40,763 bases of DNA from Pedosphaera parvula Ellin514 (GTDB lineage: Bacteria; Verrucomicrobiota; Verrucomicrobiia; Limisphaerales; Pedosphaeraceae), in NCBI RefSeq assembly GCF_000172555.1, contig NZ_ABOX02000059.1, positions 1 through 40,763 of the forward strand. The letters run 5' to 3'. Shown here piece by piece: positions 24,574-34,337 of the stretch. The position numbers were made by a program, and so were the translations under genes. The notes under the pieces are model-generated. The model had not been told where the DNA came from. It ran no database searches and saw only the letters and a list, made by a program, of their open reading frames with translations. The number at the start of each line of letters is the position of its first letter. Position 1 is the stretch's first letter.

Positions 24574-26775
24574 TCAAAACTGTTGCCAGGCGACAATCTT
24601 GAATCGATCCGGACCGTGATAATTGCCGCTGCGCTGAACGGAATGGCTATCACCCTTGGTGTGGAGTTTGATTTTATTCTGTTCGCCCCTGGCATAAGCC
24701 GAGGTCACGCCGTCGTCCTCGTACAGTATAAAGTCGGAAGGATTGGGACCGACGATATTGACGGTGATTTTGAAACAGGTGTCCGGCTTGACGAATTCCA
24801 CGGGTTCGGCCAGCGGGAGCAGAGTGCCGGCTTTCACAAACAAGGGAATTTGATTGACTCCATTCGTGGCGGTAATTGTTTTGCCTCCGCTGCATTTCTC
24901 GCGGGTCCAATAATCATACCAATCGCCGGCGGGCAGATAGACATCCCGCTGGTTTTGGCCGGCGAACATGGGGGCCACCAAAACGGAATCGCCGAACATG
25001 AATTGATCGTCGATTTGGCGGACTTTCGGGTCTGTGGGCCAGTCCAGCACCAAGGCGCGAATGGGGGGCTTGCCGGTGGTTCGGTATTCGTTGAAGGCAG
25101 AGTAGAGGTAGGGGATGAAACTCATCCGGAGTTGCAGCAATTGCCGCACGCCGTCCGTCGCGTCCACCCGTTCGGGCATGAATTCGTTGCGATTATTTTT
25201 TTCGCGATTGATCTGGTACCAGGGCGGGTTGCGGATGAACCAGGAATTGATGAGGGCGTTGGGGGAGAAGAGGACAGTTTCGAGACGGCGGTAAAAATCC
25301 TCCAGGGAAGTGGCGTCACGTACCTCAGGGGTCCAAAGCAGGCCGTTGAACCCCTCGTTGACGAGGCCGCGGACGTAGCAATGATGATCGTAGGAATCAC
25401 TGTAAACGACGTAGGGAAGGGAACTCGCCAGTGCGTGAGAGTTGCGTACGAGGCCCCAGGTGCGCAGACCCTTTTCGCGATAGGATTCCAGCATCACCTG
25501 CTGGTAAAGCAAGCCGAAGAGCGAGTGCATTTGTTCGCCATCCAAGCCGGAAGGGAAGGCAGTATTCAGCGGGAATGACCATGGAGCGGGGGATTCCGGC
25601 TGGTAATCGCACTCGTCCAGTTTCACGCCTTCGACCTGATGGTCGAACAGAGCCACTTTCTGTTGATGGAGAAATATTTGGCGGCCCTTGGGAGAGGCGA
25701 AATCCGGGACCAGACCGCCCCATACAAAATAATTTCCTGCCCAGGGTTTGAGCTCGTTGTAAATCGGGGAGGAAGGATGGGTGAAGGCGTGTTCCCAGAA
25801 ATTCATGTGGTAATTCAGGCCGCGCATTTTCTGGAGGAAACCGTCGGGATCGGGAAAGGTGTTGGAGTTCCAGACGAAGGAGCAGGAATACGCTTTGGAT
25901 TGCCAGCCCGGTTCGATGCCCCAGACGTCACACGGGAGGTGGTCGGCGCGAAGGCGGTTGGCTAGTTCGAGTGTTTCATCGGCGCCGAGTTTGGCGTGGC
26001 CGCGATATTGAATGCCCAAACCCCATAATGGCGGGACTACGCCGCCGCCTGAGAAAAGATTGTAGCGCTTGACTGCGTCGAGCATGGTTGGACCGGCAAA
26101 CACATAAATGTCCAGACCTTTGGCCGCGGGTACGTCCACCAGCATCGTTTTCATGCCTCGCGGGCGACCGGTGGTGTTGGTTTTCACTTCCCGGCCGTGG
26201 GTTTCGACGGCGTCGAGCGTCGGCGAGTTATTCCCCGTGTAAAATGAGGCGAACCGGGCTGTGTCGATAAACACGCCGTAGCCTTCTGAGGAAACGTAAA
26301 ATGGAGCAGGCGCGTGGGATTCACCCAGTTCATTTTCTGGGGAATCGGTTGGTTTGAGGAAGACATGGCGGCCGGATTGGCCGTTTTTGCCTTGCGTCAA
26401 ATCGAACAATTTCGTGCTCAACCCCAGCCCATAGATGCTTTCACCTGACTTCATCGGCAGGAGCACGGAGCATCCGCGATCAGAGCATCGGAATGAGATT
26501 TTGTTTTGGTCCACGGGAATGGGCTTCTTGTCAGGCATCGTCTTGAGGGCCGACGAGTCCATGGGTGCGCTCTGGAAATGGATGGGAGTGAAGGGCTCTG
26601 GATTGCCGAAATGGATCCGCCAGATGCCCGGGGCCACCAGCGTCGCCTGAGGGCCGGAGCCGGCGGGTTCCGAGGCCCGGACGGCAAGGGCGGTTATCAA
26701 AAACGATAATCTGACGATGGTCCGGGCGGAATTTGAGAAGGCCTTCGGCGGCGAGAGCGGTTGGAGTGTTTTCAC
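24574..26775 (-). CDS. Glycoside hydrolase family 31 protein, secreted
   Basis: 733 residues beginning at GTG (26775), directly after an in-frame TAA. A signal peptide covers roughly residues 1-34. A beta-sandwich (~45-235) with YGLGLSTKLFDL precedes the (beta/alpha)8 barrel (~245-570), then C-terminal beta domains (YEDDGVTSAYARGE). The GH31 nucleophile is D387 in GVKLDECDY; the acid/base is probably D460 in YSDSYDHH. GH31 enzymes are mostly retaining alpha-glucosidases, alpha-xylosidases or related exo-enzymes, and the exact substrate cannot be read from the sequence. It is probably periplasmic and part of plant or microbial glycan breakdown. The comM 5' fragment lies 32 bp beyond its stop. 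Confidence 0.93.
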   Translation of the reverse strand: MKTLQPLSPPKAFSNSARTIVRLSFLITALAVRASEPAGSGPQATLVAPGIWRIHFGNPEPFTPIHFQSAPMDSSALKTMPDKKPIPVDQNKISFRCSDRGCSVLLPMKSGESIYGLGLSTKLFDLTQGKNGQSGRHVFLKPTDSPENELGESHAPAPFYVSSEGYGVFIDTARFASFYTGNNSPTLDAVETHGREVKTNTTGRPRGMKTMLVDVPAAKGLDIYVFAGPTMLDAVKRYNLFSGGGVVPPLWGLGIQYRGHAKLGADETLELANRLRADHLPCDVWGIEPGWQSKAYSCSFVWNSNTFPDPDGFLQKMRGLNYHMNFWEHAFTHPSSPIYNELKPWAGNYFVWGGLVPDFASPKGRQIFLHQQKVALFDHQVEGVKLDECDYQPESPAPWSFPLNTAFPSGLDGEQMHSLFGLLYQQVMLESYREKGLRTWGLVRNSHALASSLPYVVYSDSYDHHCYVRGLVNEGFNGLLWTPEVRDATSLEDFYRRLETVLFSPNALINSWFIRNPPWYQINREKNNRNEFMPERVDATDGVRQLLQLRMSFIPYLYSAFNEYRTTGKPPIRALVLDWPTDPKVRQIDDQFMFGDSVLVAPMFAGQNQRDVYLPAGDWYDYWTREKCSGGKTITATNGVNQIPLFVKAGTLLPLAEPVEFVKPDTCFKITVNIVGPNPSDFILYEDDGVTSAYARGEQNKIKLHTKGDSHSVQRSGNYHGPDRFKIVAWQQF

Positions 26776-26995
26776 TTAGGCTGAGTTAACATCGCTACAA
26801 AGAAGTCGTCGAGGATGATCTATCAGGCGGGCGCAATTTGACAATTCTTCCCGAAAGGCGTTGTCCTAATTCCGTGAGCATGTCCCCTTTTTCGAGAGAC
26901 TGCGGTAGCAGCCTCGGGAAAAGAGGTGGAGGGAGCGAATTGCCAGGACGGAGTTTACATGCGGGAAGGCGGAGGTCCCCACGTAGTGATCTTTG

Positions 26996-27823
26996 CTATT
27001 CTGTTTGGTTGCCTCCGGTCATTGCGCGCACACGTGCCAAAAACACCTTCTCCGGAAGTGATTTGCGCATTTCGGCCAACATCACGCTGTCAGCGCCCGC
27101 TGGATAACGAAGGCGATTGCTCTCATCGGTCGCAGCGGTATAGACGGCCTCAGCGACATCTTCGGGGCTGGTATAGGCGGTGGGATAGTCCTGCATTGAT
27201 TTGAGGTAACCTCCCGCATACTCGGCGTAAGCGGGAGGAATCAGATTGTCGCAGCGACCACCGGAATTGGCGGCGAAGCTTGTCGAGGGAGCGAGTCCGG
27301 GCTCGACGATCTTGACCCGAACGCCAAACGTTCCAAGCTCGTATGCCAGCGATTCCGAGAATCCTTCGATTGCGTATTTGCTCGCCGTGTAAACCGCCAC
27401 CATCGGCATCGGCGCGATGCCAGCGCTTGATGTCACGTTGATAATCGTTCCCGATCCGCGTTCGCGCATGTGAGGAACAATGGCGCGGTTGGCCGTCATT
27501 ACACCGAAGGTATTTGTTTCGAACACCTGACGGATGGTTTCGTCTGGTGTTACCTCGTGTGCTCCGAAGAGGCCGATCCCGGCATTGTTGACGAGAACGT
27601 CAATCTTTCCGAATCGCTCGATCCCTTTCGCTATAGCGTCGGAAATGCTCTTCGGATTGGTGACATCGAGCGAAGTGATGAGCAACCGATCGCTCACTTC
27701 GAACAACTCTGGCTTGGGCGAACGCATCGTGGCGATGACGTTCCAGCCGCGCGTGAGGAACAATGCGGCGCTCGCCTTGCCGAAACCAGAGGAGCAACCG
27801 GTGATGAGAACAGTGGAATTCAT
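26996..27823 (-). CDS. SDR-family NAD(P)-dependent oxidoreductase
   Basis: 275 residues from the ATG at 27823; an ATG four codons upstream at 27835 is equally possible. It is a classical short-chain dehydrogenase with the nucleotide-binding motif TGCSSGFG near residues 8-15, NNAG, a catalytic Ser in VTSSAG and the YTASK catalytic pair (Y-x-x-x-K). The substrate is unknown; the wording is that of cytoplasmic SDRs in gene pairs with AraC regulators. The regulator gene at 27907 is divergent, with an ~80-bp shared promoter region, so it probably controls this gene. Confidence 0.93.
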   Translation of the reverse strand: MNSTVLITGCSSGFGKASAALFLTRGWNVIATMRSPKPELFEVSDRLLITSLDVTNPKSISDAIAKGIERFGKIDVLVNNAGIGLFGAHEVTPDETIRQVFETNTFGVMTANRAIVPHMRERGSGTIINVTSSAGIAPMPMVAVYTASKYAIEGFSESLAYELGTFGVRVKIVEPGLAPSTSFAANSGGRCDNLIPPAYAEYAGGYLKSMQDYPTAYTSPEDVAEAVYTAATDESNRLRYPAGADSVMLAEMRKSLPEKVFLARVRAMTGGNQTE

Positions 27824-27906
27824 ATGTTTTTGCATGACATCGACGATAGCAGCAAATTTCGGACTTGCTATAAGAGCAAGTCCGAGATTCATTTGAGATA
27901 GTCCAA

Positions 27907-28845
27907 ATGGATGCTTTAGCCGCTGTTGTCACCCTTCTTAAGCCGCAAGCGATCGTGGCCACGCTCGTGCATGGCAGCGGGCGCTGGGGTGTGAGCTACT
28001 CCAAGTTTGGTCATCCGAGCTTCGCACTGGTTCTCAAAGGGCCGTGCTGGTTATCCCCAGATGGAATTCCAGCCAAAATTCTTGAAACGGGCGACTTCGT
28101 TTTGTTTCCGGCCACGCCGGGGTTTACCTTGGCGAGCGACTCAAAGACCAAGCCGAAGTCAATGAAGCCCATTCCGTCCGGAAAGCAGCTGGAGGAGGTT
28201 TTTCATGGCGACGCAACGACAAAACCATCTGCAAGCCTTCTGGGCGGCTATTTCACCTTTGATTCCATCAATTCCTCGATGCTACTCGACTTATTGCCGA
28301 AGATGGTCCACCTCCGCGGAAATGACCCTGGCATTGGCAGCGTGGTGCCCATTATCGAACTCATCAAGCGCGAGGCGTTGGAAAAGCGCGCGGGTCAGTC
28401 GCTCGTGTTAACGCGCCTCATCGAAATCATGCTCGTTGAAGCCTTGCGCTCCGTTCAATCCGACTTGAATGCGACCGGATTGCTGGCAGGACTTCGTGAT
28501 CCACAGTTGGCGACGGCCTTGCGTGGTATCCACACGCGAACTGAGCATCCGTGGACGCTCGCTACACTCGCGCGCGAAGCCGGCATGTCTCGGTCTTCTT
28601 TTGCAGCGCGCTTCGGCCGGGTAATCGGAATGACTCCACTGAACTATCTGTTGCATTGGCGGCTGTCGGTTGCCAAGGCCATGCTCAACTCCGGGCAAAA
28701 AACGGTCACCGAAACAGCACTCGCCGTGGGTTATGAATCCGCGAGCGGGTTCAGCACGGCCTTCAGCCGCGAAACAGGGCAGTCGCCAAAACAGTTCATC
28801 AAGACGACAACTGATGTGACGCGCGCTAAACGCCCGTCGCGCTAG
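27907..28845 (+). CDS. AraC-family regulator with cupin-type N-terminal domain
   Basis: A 312-residue regulator. Residues ~1-190 are a cupin-like ligand-binding domain (SFALVLKGPCWL ... LETGDFVLFPATPGF) of the AraC_binding_2 or cupin_6 type. The C-terminus has both HTHs: WTLATLAREAGMSRSSFAAR, and ETALAVGYESASGFSTAFSR followed by GQSPKQF. It is divergent from the SDR gene, the common arrangement in which the regulator activates or represses the oxidoreductase. A strong hairpin lies about 100 bp after its stop. Confidence 0.94.
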   Translation: MDALAAVVTLLKPQAIVATLVHGSGRWGVSYSKFGHPSFALVLKGPCWLSPDGIPAKILETGDFVLFPATPGFTLASDSKTKPKSMKPIPSGKQLEEVFHGDATTKPSASLLGGYFTFDSINSSMLLDLLPKMVHLRGNDPGIGSVVPIIELIKREALEKRAGQSLVLTRLIEIMLVEALRSVQSDLNATGLLAGLRDPQLATALRGIHTRTEHPWTLATLAREAGMSRSSFAARFGRVIGMTPLNYLLHWRLSVAKAMLNSGQKTVTETALAVGYESASGFSTAFSRETGQSPKQFIKTTTDVTRAKRPSR

Positions 28846-28948
28846 TACGGCACAAAGAATAGTTCCATCTTAATTCCCGATAAAGCAGGACTTTTTTGCA
28901 AAAGGGAGTGCCAGTAAAAGGCCACGGAAAGCCGAAATGAATGTGACG

Positions 28949-28980
28949 AATGGAAGCCGGGAATGCTCCCGGCTTCCATT
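28949..28980. terminator. Bidirectional terminator-like hairpin between convergent genes
   Basis: AATGGAAGCCGGGA (28949-28962) and TCCCGGCTTCCATT (28967-28980) form a perfect 14-bp stem with a 4-nt loop. It sits between the ends of the plus-strand AraC gene and the minus-strand LamG gene, the expected place for a shared terminator. The A/T-rich stem base would supply short U-runs in either direction. Confidence 0.75.
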
Positions 28981-29001
28981 GTGTGTAGCCCAATAGTTCG
29001 C

Positions 29002-30891
29002 TCAGTATTTGAGGCGATAGAAATGGGGACCCGCACTAAGCGTGGGCTGATACGGCGAGGTCGCGCCTGACACTGGTGCATACGGCCCGGTGACACTGGT
29101 GGAACTCACCAGGGTGCCCAGCACCCATGTCAGTGTCACCTGTCCGCCGGAGATACTTAACTTCAGGCCCTGCAAACTTTCGTTGTAATGTGCCTGGACG
29201 CGATCTGGTGTCAGGGAGTGATCGTAAATGGCCACTTCATCAATGGCACCGGTGAATTGCCGATCCAGCCCGTTGATCGGATAACCGCTGGCGTACTTCC
29301 ATCTTCCGCGCGCGCCGATGGCCCAGCTGGCATTGGGCACTGGCAAGGAGCCGACATCGGCACCCGAGGACCCGACCAGCACGCCATTGCGGTAGAGATT
29401 CCAACTGGCACCGTCGTAAGTTCCGACCAGATGGACCCAGTTGCCGTTGCCCAAGTCCTGCGCCGGGATGGGGGCTGAGGCGCCGTAGTTGTTAATACCA
29501 TCATATGATGAAATTTGATAGCTGGTGGTGTCGTTGACGCGCAACACCACTTCCGCGGTGGCGTCGTGATTGTGGCCGTGGGCGATGATATCACCCGCGG
29601 TATGCTGCGTCGCGGCGGGTTGAATCCATGCCTCCAGTGTAATTGGCCCGGTGAAATTCAAACCTGGCGGATTCAACAGCTCGACATAATCACTGGTGCC
29701 ATCAAAAAACTCGGCGAGGTTAGTGCCAGGGGATTCAAAGCCGGGGAAAAGCGGCGCAGCGGGGCCGGACACCGGGTTACCAGTGTTGGAGTCAACGCCA
29801 TTTGCCAGCGACCCAAGAGTGCCGGCATTGACCGCCACATTGACTGCGGGCGAATCCAGTCGCAGGTATTCCACCGCGCCGTCCGAAGTGATGAGCGACT
29901 TGTATGGAGTACTCCGCGAGGCATTGGTTCCATTCTGGTAATGCGCGAGGACCTGGGCCGATGACAACGCGCTGGTGTAATACGCAAATTCGTCAATGTC
30001 GCCAACAAACGGATTCTGCGATCCGTCCGAATAGCCGCCAATGGACATCGGGTAGGAAGGGTTTGGCACATATCCGCTGATGCCGGCGGATTGAGCCACC
30101 TGCGCTCCATTCACATAAAGCGTGGCGGTGGCAGCACTCGAGTTATAAACCGCTACCAAATGACACCATTGGCCCACGGTATAAGTGCCGCCCACGGCAT
30201 CTGCCACCCGCGCTCCGCTGGCATCGTTCATATAGAATTCGAAACCTTGAGGGCCGGCTCCCGCGTCGGACGCGCGCTGGTAGAAGTCCCAGCCATAGTC
30301 TTCAGTGCTGGCCTGGCAGTTAAAGAGCGGACACTGCGCGTTCCCCGCGCCTTCCTCGGTTGGTCGCAGCCATGCCTCGATGGTGAACGAACTGGAAGCA
30401 TTTAAAGCAGAATTGTAGGGAATAATCACGGGCACTCCGCCGTCGTCAGAATTGGTGTCAATGGCGCTAAACGTCATCGCCGTGTTCAGGTCGCCTGCGA
30501 TCGCCCCCGCAATCTGGTGTCCGGCGCCGGGAAAATTCGTCGCGTTTCCCGCTACTCCGAGACTGCCGCTGTTGGTGGAGATGTCCGGCAGCAGCGGGCC
30601 TTGTTCATTGAGCCGGTAATAAGCCAACGGATGGTCGGACAACACCGCTGCGGAATATCCGCCATTAATCGGTTGCGAGGGTGGTGTGGTGATGTCGCGG
30701 ACTTGCACGAGGTTGATCTGCGCGCTGGCAGTGCTATTGGCAAATGCCGTCAACAAAACCTCCTCCGAACCGGGAACTGTCCGCCGCAAAGGTGCCGACA
30801 ATATAATATCCGGCGCTGGCGTTGCCGCTAAAGAGGGGTGAAGAATAACCAACGGGGTCTGAAGTGTCGGTGCCATAAGCAGTGGCGCCAA
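29002..30891 (-). CDS. LamG-repeat protein, downstream part of a frameshifted gene
   Basis: This frame carries two concanavalin A-like LamG domains, roughly residues 110-320 (FTIEAWLRPTEEG ... SIGGYSDGSQNPFVGDIDEF) and 370-580 (ITLEAWIQPAATQ ... QFTGAIDEVAIYD). The C-terminal tail has a verrucomicrobial flavour (VSGATSPYQPTL ... HFYRLKY). LamG domains bind glycans or proteins outside the cell. Its first ~40 residues are probably not translated in nature. The true reading frame appears to enter near 30774 from the upstream frame, where SEEVLLTAFANSTASAQINL continues the upstream protein sensibly. Without that junction it has no signal peptide. Confidence 0.8.
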   Translation of the reverse strand: MAPLLMAPTLQTPLVILHPSLAATPAPDIILSAPLRRTVPGSEEVLLTAFANSTASAQINLVQVRDITTPPSQPINGGYSAAVLSDHPLAYYRLNEQGPLLPDISTNSGSLGVAGNATNFPGAGHQIAGAIAGDLNTAMTFSAIDTNSDDGGVPVIIPYNSALNASSSFTIEAWLRPTEEGAGNAQCPLFNCQASTEDYGWDFYQRASDAGAGPQGFEFYMNDASGARVADAVGGTYTVGQWCHLVAVYNSSAATATLYVNGAQVAQSAGISGYVPNPSYPMSIGGYSDGSQNPFVGDIDEFAYYTSALSSAQVLAHYQNGTNASRSTPYKSLITSDGAVEYLRLDSPAVNVAVNAGTLGSLANGVDSNTGNPVSGPAAPLFPGFESPGTNLAEFFDGTSDYVELLNPPGLNFTGPITLEAWIQPAATQHTAGDIIAHGHNHDATAEVVLRVNDTTSYQISSYDGINNYGASAPIPAQDLGNGNWVHLVGTYDGASWNLYRNGVLVGSSGADVGSLPVPNASWAIGARGRWKYASGYPINGLDRQFTGAIDEVAIYDHSLTPDRVQAHYNESLQGLKLSISGGQVTLTWVLGTLVSSTSVTGPYAPVSGATSPYQPTLSAGPHFYRLKY

Positions 30892-31342
30892 TGGCTCCTC
30901 CGCTGAAGTTCTCCCAACGCCCTCCAGTCACGCCACGGGCGTCATTCGCCCATAACTGAACTTCATAAGTGTGGCCTGGCGTCATGCCGCCCCAACTGAA
31001 GGTGAGGCTGATGCCGTTGGCGAAGGCAGCGTATTGCAGGAGATTGTTATAATTGACGTCCGGAGTGCCTGGCGATGCGAATCCATTATAGCCGTTTTGG
31101 CCGCCATCAAAGCTCGAGGCCAGACTGGGCAAATCCGAGAAACCCTGAAAGGTCACGCCGTTAACCGGCATGCCATTCGCGCCACCATCGTATGGGGCCC
31201 AGGAACCAAAATATGTTCCATTGGTGAGCACGTCAGCCGCCCCGGTAATGACCTGGGGTGATTGCCAAATAATGACACCGGCACGTGTGCTGAACATGCC
31301 AGCAACCGCAGCAATTGCGGCACCGAGAATTATTTTTCTCAT
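30734..31342 (-). CDS. Secreted protein, upstream part of the frameshifted LamG gene
   Basis: Starts at the ATG at 31342 with a signal peptide (MRKIILGAAIAAVAGMFSTRA). An extracellular beta-rich domain follows (VIIWQSPQVITGAADVLTNG ... HTYEVQLWANDARG ... AGYYIVGTFAADSS). After that Ser the frame runs into RFGGGFVDGICQ and stops, whereas the family sequence continues in the -1-related frame as GSEEVLLTAF. Removing one C from the CCC run (GGG at 30772-30774 on the plus strand) joins both frames into one protein of about 770 residues. This is either a real mutation or a sequencing error. Confidence 0.75.
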   Translation of the reverse strand: MRKIILGAAIAAVAGMFSTRAGVIIWQSPQVITGAADVLTNGTYFGSWAPYDGGANGMPVNGVTFQGFSDLPSLASSFDGGQNGYNGFASPGTPDVNYNNLLQYAAFANGISLTFSWGGMTPGHTYEVQLWANDARGVTGGRWENFSGGAIGATAYGTDTSDPVGYSSPLFSGNASAGYYIVGTFAADSSRFGGGFVDGICQ

Positions 31343-31571
31343 GGGAGATAGGGGATTGGTTTGGTTAAACTGAATGCAGGGAACAGACACAACTGTATCA
31401 CTCGCTTGTCGGAATTCAATAATAAATGGTGATTCGGTTGACCGGTTTGGAGGAGGTCGGAAATCAGGTTTTTGAAGCCTTCCAATGTCCAGCCGAGAAC
31501 TGGCGGTGCGGCACCTCGTGGAGTAAGCTCCATTTGTTAGAGGAGAGTTCTCAACCGAAGTAAATTCTGCG

Positions 31572-32024
31572 ATGAGCGACGTTGAAAAGCAATCGACCTA
31601 CGACCAGGAGACCTTTGAGCGTTACAAGGCCATCCGGAACGAGATTGCGCGTGAGGACAATGTGATGAGCAGTCGGTTGAATTGGTTTACCGGGTCCCAG
31701 GCGTTTCTCCTGACTGCCTTGACGATTGGTCACCGGGGAAATACTCCGTTTCCCACACCCGGCAACGATTTTCTGTTTCCTTTAGTGCCCATTACCGGCG
31801 CGTGCTTCTGTCTGCTGAGCTTTGTTGGCATTTTGGCGGCATGGGTGGCGATACGTCGGTGGCGGGGTTTGCTGAGGCCAATGACGAGGGAGGCGGATTA
31901 TTTGCCCACGATAGGAAAAGATCAGCTCTTGTTGTATAGCGGATGGATTGGCCCGATTTTAATGCCCATGGTCTTTTTTGGGGCCTGGGCCTACTTGCTC
32001 ATTAAGGGTTATTCTTACACTTGA
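31572..32024 (+). CDS. Hypothetical small membrane protein
   Basis: A 150-residue protein. A charged N-terminal helix (YDQETFERYKAIRNEIARED) is followed by hydrophobic segments near residues 41-54 (weak), 69-91 (FPLVPITGACFCLLSFVGIL) and 123-145 (GWIGPILMPMVFFGAWAYLL). I do not recognise a named family. The layout, with a cytosolic helix and two or three membrane helices, is seen in many small bacterial membrane proteins of unknown function. It has no operon partner; both neighbours are on the minus strand. Confidence 0.7.
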   Translation: MSDVEKQSTYDQETFERYKAIRNEIAREDNVMSSRLNWFTGSQAFLLTALTIGHRGNTPFPTPGNDFLFPLVPITGACFCLLSFVGILAAWVAIRRWRGLLRPMTREADYLPTIGKDQLLLYSGWIGPILMPMVFFGAWAYLLIKGYSYT

Positions 32025-32114
32025 GGAAACGCAGGTGGATCCGTCTCATCCACAGTGTGTGTAACGTGAAGTAGCTTCCAAGAGAAGAGCCAAAGCTTTC
32101 TTAGCGGAAAGGAA

Positions 32115-32339
32115 TCAGGGAATGTAAGCGGGCAACGATTTGATCCGCGAATAAAGGAGTTGGAATGTTTTCAACGCATCCGCGTAGCTGAGAGCGCCGT
32201 GCAGAGCGATGTTGACAAACTGAGTCTCCCACGGAAAGAGCAGTCGCAGATAATAGACGCCATCTTTTTTAAAGATCCCGTCTGCGGGAGCGGAGTCCAT
32301 GGATGTTGGGAGTTCAGGGTTCACAGTGCTTTTGACCAT
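32115..32339 (-). CDS. Hypothetical small protein
   Basis: A 74-residue frame (GIFKKDGVYYLRLLFPWETQ ... ALSYADALKTFQLLYSRIK) that reads like a small soluble domain with a beta-hairpin and a C-terminal helix. No family is recognised and no strong ribosome binding site is visible. Residue choice looks protein-like, which is why I include it, but it could be a chance frame. Confidence 0.4.
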   Translation of the reverse strand: MVKSTVNPELPTSMDSAPADGIFKKDGVYYLRLLFPWETQFVNIALHGALSYADALKTFQLLYSRIKSLPAYIP

Positions 32340-32514
32340 CTGACGCAGCTTCAGGTCAGTTATTCAAGCTAAAAACCACTTTTGCCCCGAAATTTTTTGA
32401 ATGCTGATTTAGATGGAACTGATAATGCTGGCACGTGCTGGAGGCGCACGCATCATAAGCAAAGTTAATAGCTGGCGGGCAAATCACCTGGTCAAGGCAG
32501 GCGGCCCCGTCAGC

Positions 32515-34335
32515 TTATTGAATGGCCGCTTCAGACCAGCGATCGCGATCCGTCAGGAAAAGTTGTTCCGGAAGGAAACCCGAGGGGGACTTTCGCAAGG
32601 GAAAATTCGGGGGTAATTCTTTTTTTACCATGCTTTCCAGGATGAAACTGCCCCAGCTATGTTCACCGGCACGCACCCATTGTGTCAGGAAACGGCCATC
32701 CATGGTTTGGGGAGTGAGATACACCGCGTGAACTTGTTTCAGGTAATCATTCACCTGGAAAAAATCGTCCTGAGCATTCAAGGGAAGCCACATGCATTGG
32801 CGATCACCGTACCAAGCTATCGCGGCTGGGATGTCACTCATCATGAGCTCGTCAGGCTTCATCCAGCTCGAGATTTTTTGAATAATGGGTGGATAATAAG
32901 GTGGATAAGCGATGGTATTCACTCGTGGCGAGACGAAGGTTAAAATCATGGGCAGGCAGAGAATGGCGCAGAATCCACCTATGGCCAGGCTTCGCAGTTG
33001 GGGAATCGGGAAGGATACCTGGTCCAGCAGGGTATAAAAAAGGCTGACTCCAAAAATTATGATCAAAGGAGCCAAAATCACCAGAAGGTTTTCAGAATTG
33101 ATGATGGGTGAATCTTCAGCCAACTGCGTTCGGAAAAGGGCCTGAGCGACCAGAAAAGCAAACAGTGAGAAAAGCAGGAAGAAACGCAGGCGGTTCAGGC
33201 CGGGATGCTTGAAGCTGATAAGCAGCCCGGCTAAAAAGAAAGCGCTGACCCAATTGCCGCCGATGCGGGGAAGATCTTCGGCTACTTCCGAGCGAAAGTT
33301 GCCGAGGAATTTAAACCAAATTTGATTGTAGTGAACCTGGGAAAAGTCAGGTTTGAGCGAGCGTGACAGCCGATGTTCAGTGAAGGGCGCCACGGTTTCG
33401 TAAATGGCGTATTGGGCAGTGCCGAAGGCGGTATGACTGAGGCGGTAATTGCGGAAAACCCAGGGAGCGAGGACGACAGCGAACGCCGCAATTGTTGCGA
33501 GAGAGAAGATTACCCTCCGCTGGGGCAGGAATAGAATGAAAAACAAGAGGATGGGAAGCATCAATATGCCAAATGAATAACGTGTCAATGTGCCGATGCC
33601 AACGCAGACTCCAACCGTGGCTGCGAGCGCGAGAAGTGACGACTCCTTCCATTTGCCGTCACGCGCCGCCTGCTCAAGCAAAATCAAACCCAAAACCAAA
33701 ACCAGGAAAATGACAATCAGCAGCATGGTCGAAAGGCCGGAAATGCTGAAGCGCCAGAATAAATCGGTTCCGAAGAAAACTGCTGCCGAGGTCCAGGCCA
33801 CCGCTGAATCAAAAAGACGACGGGCAATAAAGAAGACGAGAACCACACCGATAAAAAACAGGAACTGATTGAATACGCTTATGGCAAAATCAGGTTCGTA
33901 CATCCAGAACGCTCCGGCCCGGTTCCAGATGGATTTGGGTGAACTGACCGAATATTTGAACGGTACGACCTTCATCAGGCCAGCGAGTGCGAGCGGGTAC
34001 ACCGGAGGGTTGGAGATGTCCGGGTGCATGGCGTGAAGCTGGGCGCGGTCTTCGAGGTTGCCTACGGGCAAAGGACCGTACTTCTCAACAGCGGCTTTCT
34101 GCAGGAGGTAGGTGCTGAAAGGACGGACGAATTGGGTCTTATACCCTTTGTGCTCGGAAATATTGCGCGCCAGTTGGGCGGCGTCCATGGACTCCAGGTT
34201 GGACATGTTTTTGAACCCGCGATAATTGTAGCTCAGAATCATGGCCACGAAGGCGAAGATTATCAGGGCATATTTCAGATAGCGTGTGCCGCCACCTTCT
34301 TCGGCACGATGAATCCAGTCTTGAATAAACGGCAT
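32515..34335 (-). CDS. GT39/ArnT-like integral membrane glycosyltransferase
   Basis: A 606-residue protein with about ten or eleven transmembrane helices: one near 21-38, a large first periplasmic loop, then helices from ~150 onward (FNQFLFFIGVVLVFFIARRL, LLIVIFLVLVLGLILLEQAA and others). An acidic residue in the first loop (NLESMDAAQLARN) and the loop-helix layout resemble lipid-linked sugar transferases of the GT39/PMT_2 type. These use polyprenyl-phosphate sugars on the outer side of the membrane. The C-terminal ~150 residues are soluble and periplasmic. It begins 2 bp after the stop of the sigma-54 response regulator and probably shares its transcript. Confidence 0.75.
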   Translation of the reverse strand: MPFIQDWIHRAEEGGGTRYLKYALIIFAFVAMILSYNYRGFKNMSNLESMDAAQLARNISEHKGYKTQFVRPFSTYLLQKAAVEKYGPLPVGNLEDRAQLHAMHPDISNPPVYPLALAGLMKVVPFKYSVSSPKSIWNRAGAFWMYEPDFAISVFNQFLFFIGVVLVFFIARRLFDSAVAWTSAAVFFGTDLFWRFSISGLSTMLLIVIFLVLVLGLILLEQAARDGKWKESSLLALAATVGVCVGIGTLTRYSFGILMLPILLFFILFLPQRRVIFSLATIAAFAVVLAPWVFRNYRLSHTAFGTAQYAIYETVAPFTEHRLSRSLKPDFSQVHYNQIWFKFLGNFRSEVAEDLPRIGGNWVSAFFLAGLLISFKHPGLNRLRFFLLFSLFAFLVAQALFRTQLAEDSPIINSENLLVILAPLIIIFGVSLFYTLLDQVSFPIPQLRSLAIGGFCAILCLPMILTFVSPRVNTIAYPPYYPPIIQKISSWMKPDELMMSDIPAAIAWYGDRQCMWLPLNAQDDFFQVNDYLKQVHAVYLTPQTMDGRFLTQWVRAGEHSWGSFILESMVKKELPPNFPLRKSPSGFLPEQLFLTDRDRWSEAAIQ

Positions 34336-34337
34336 TA

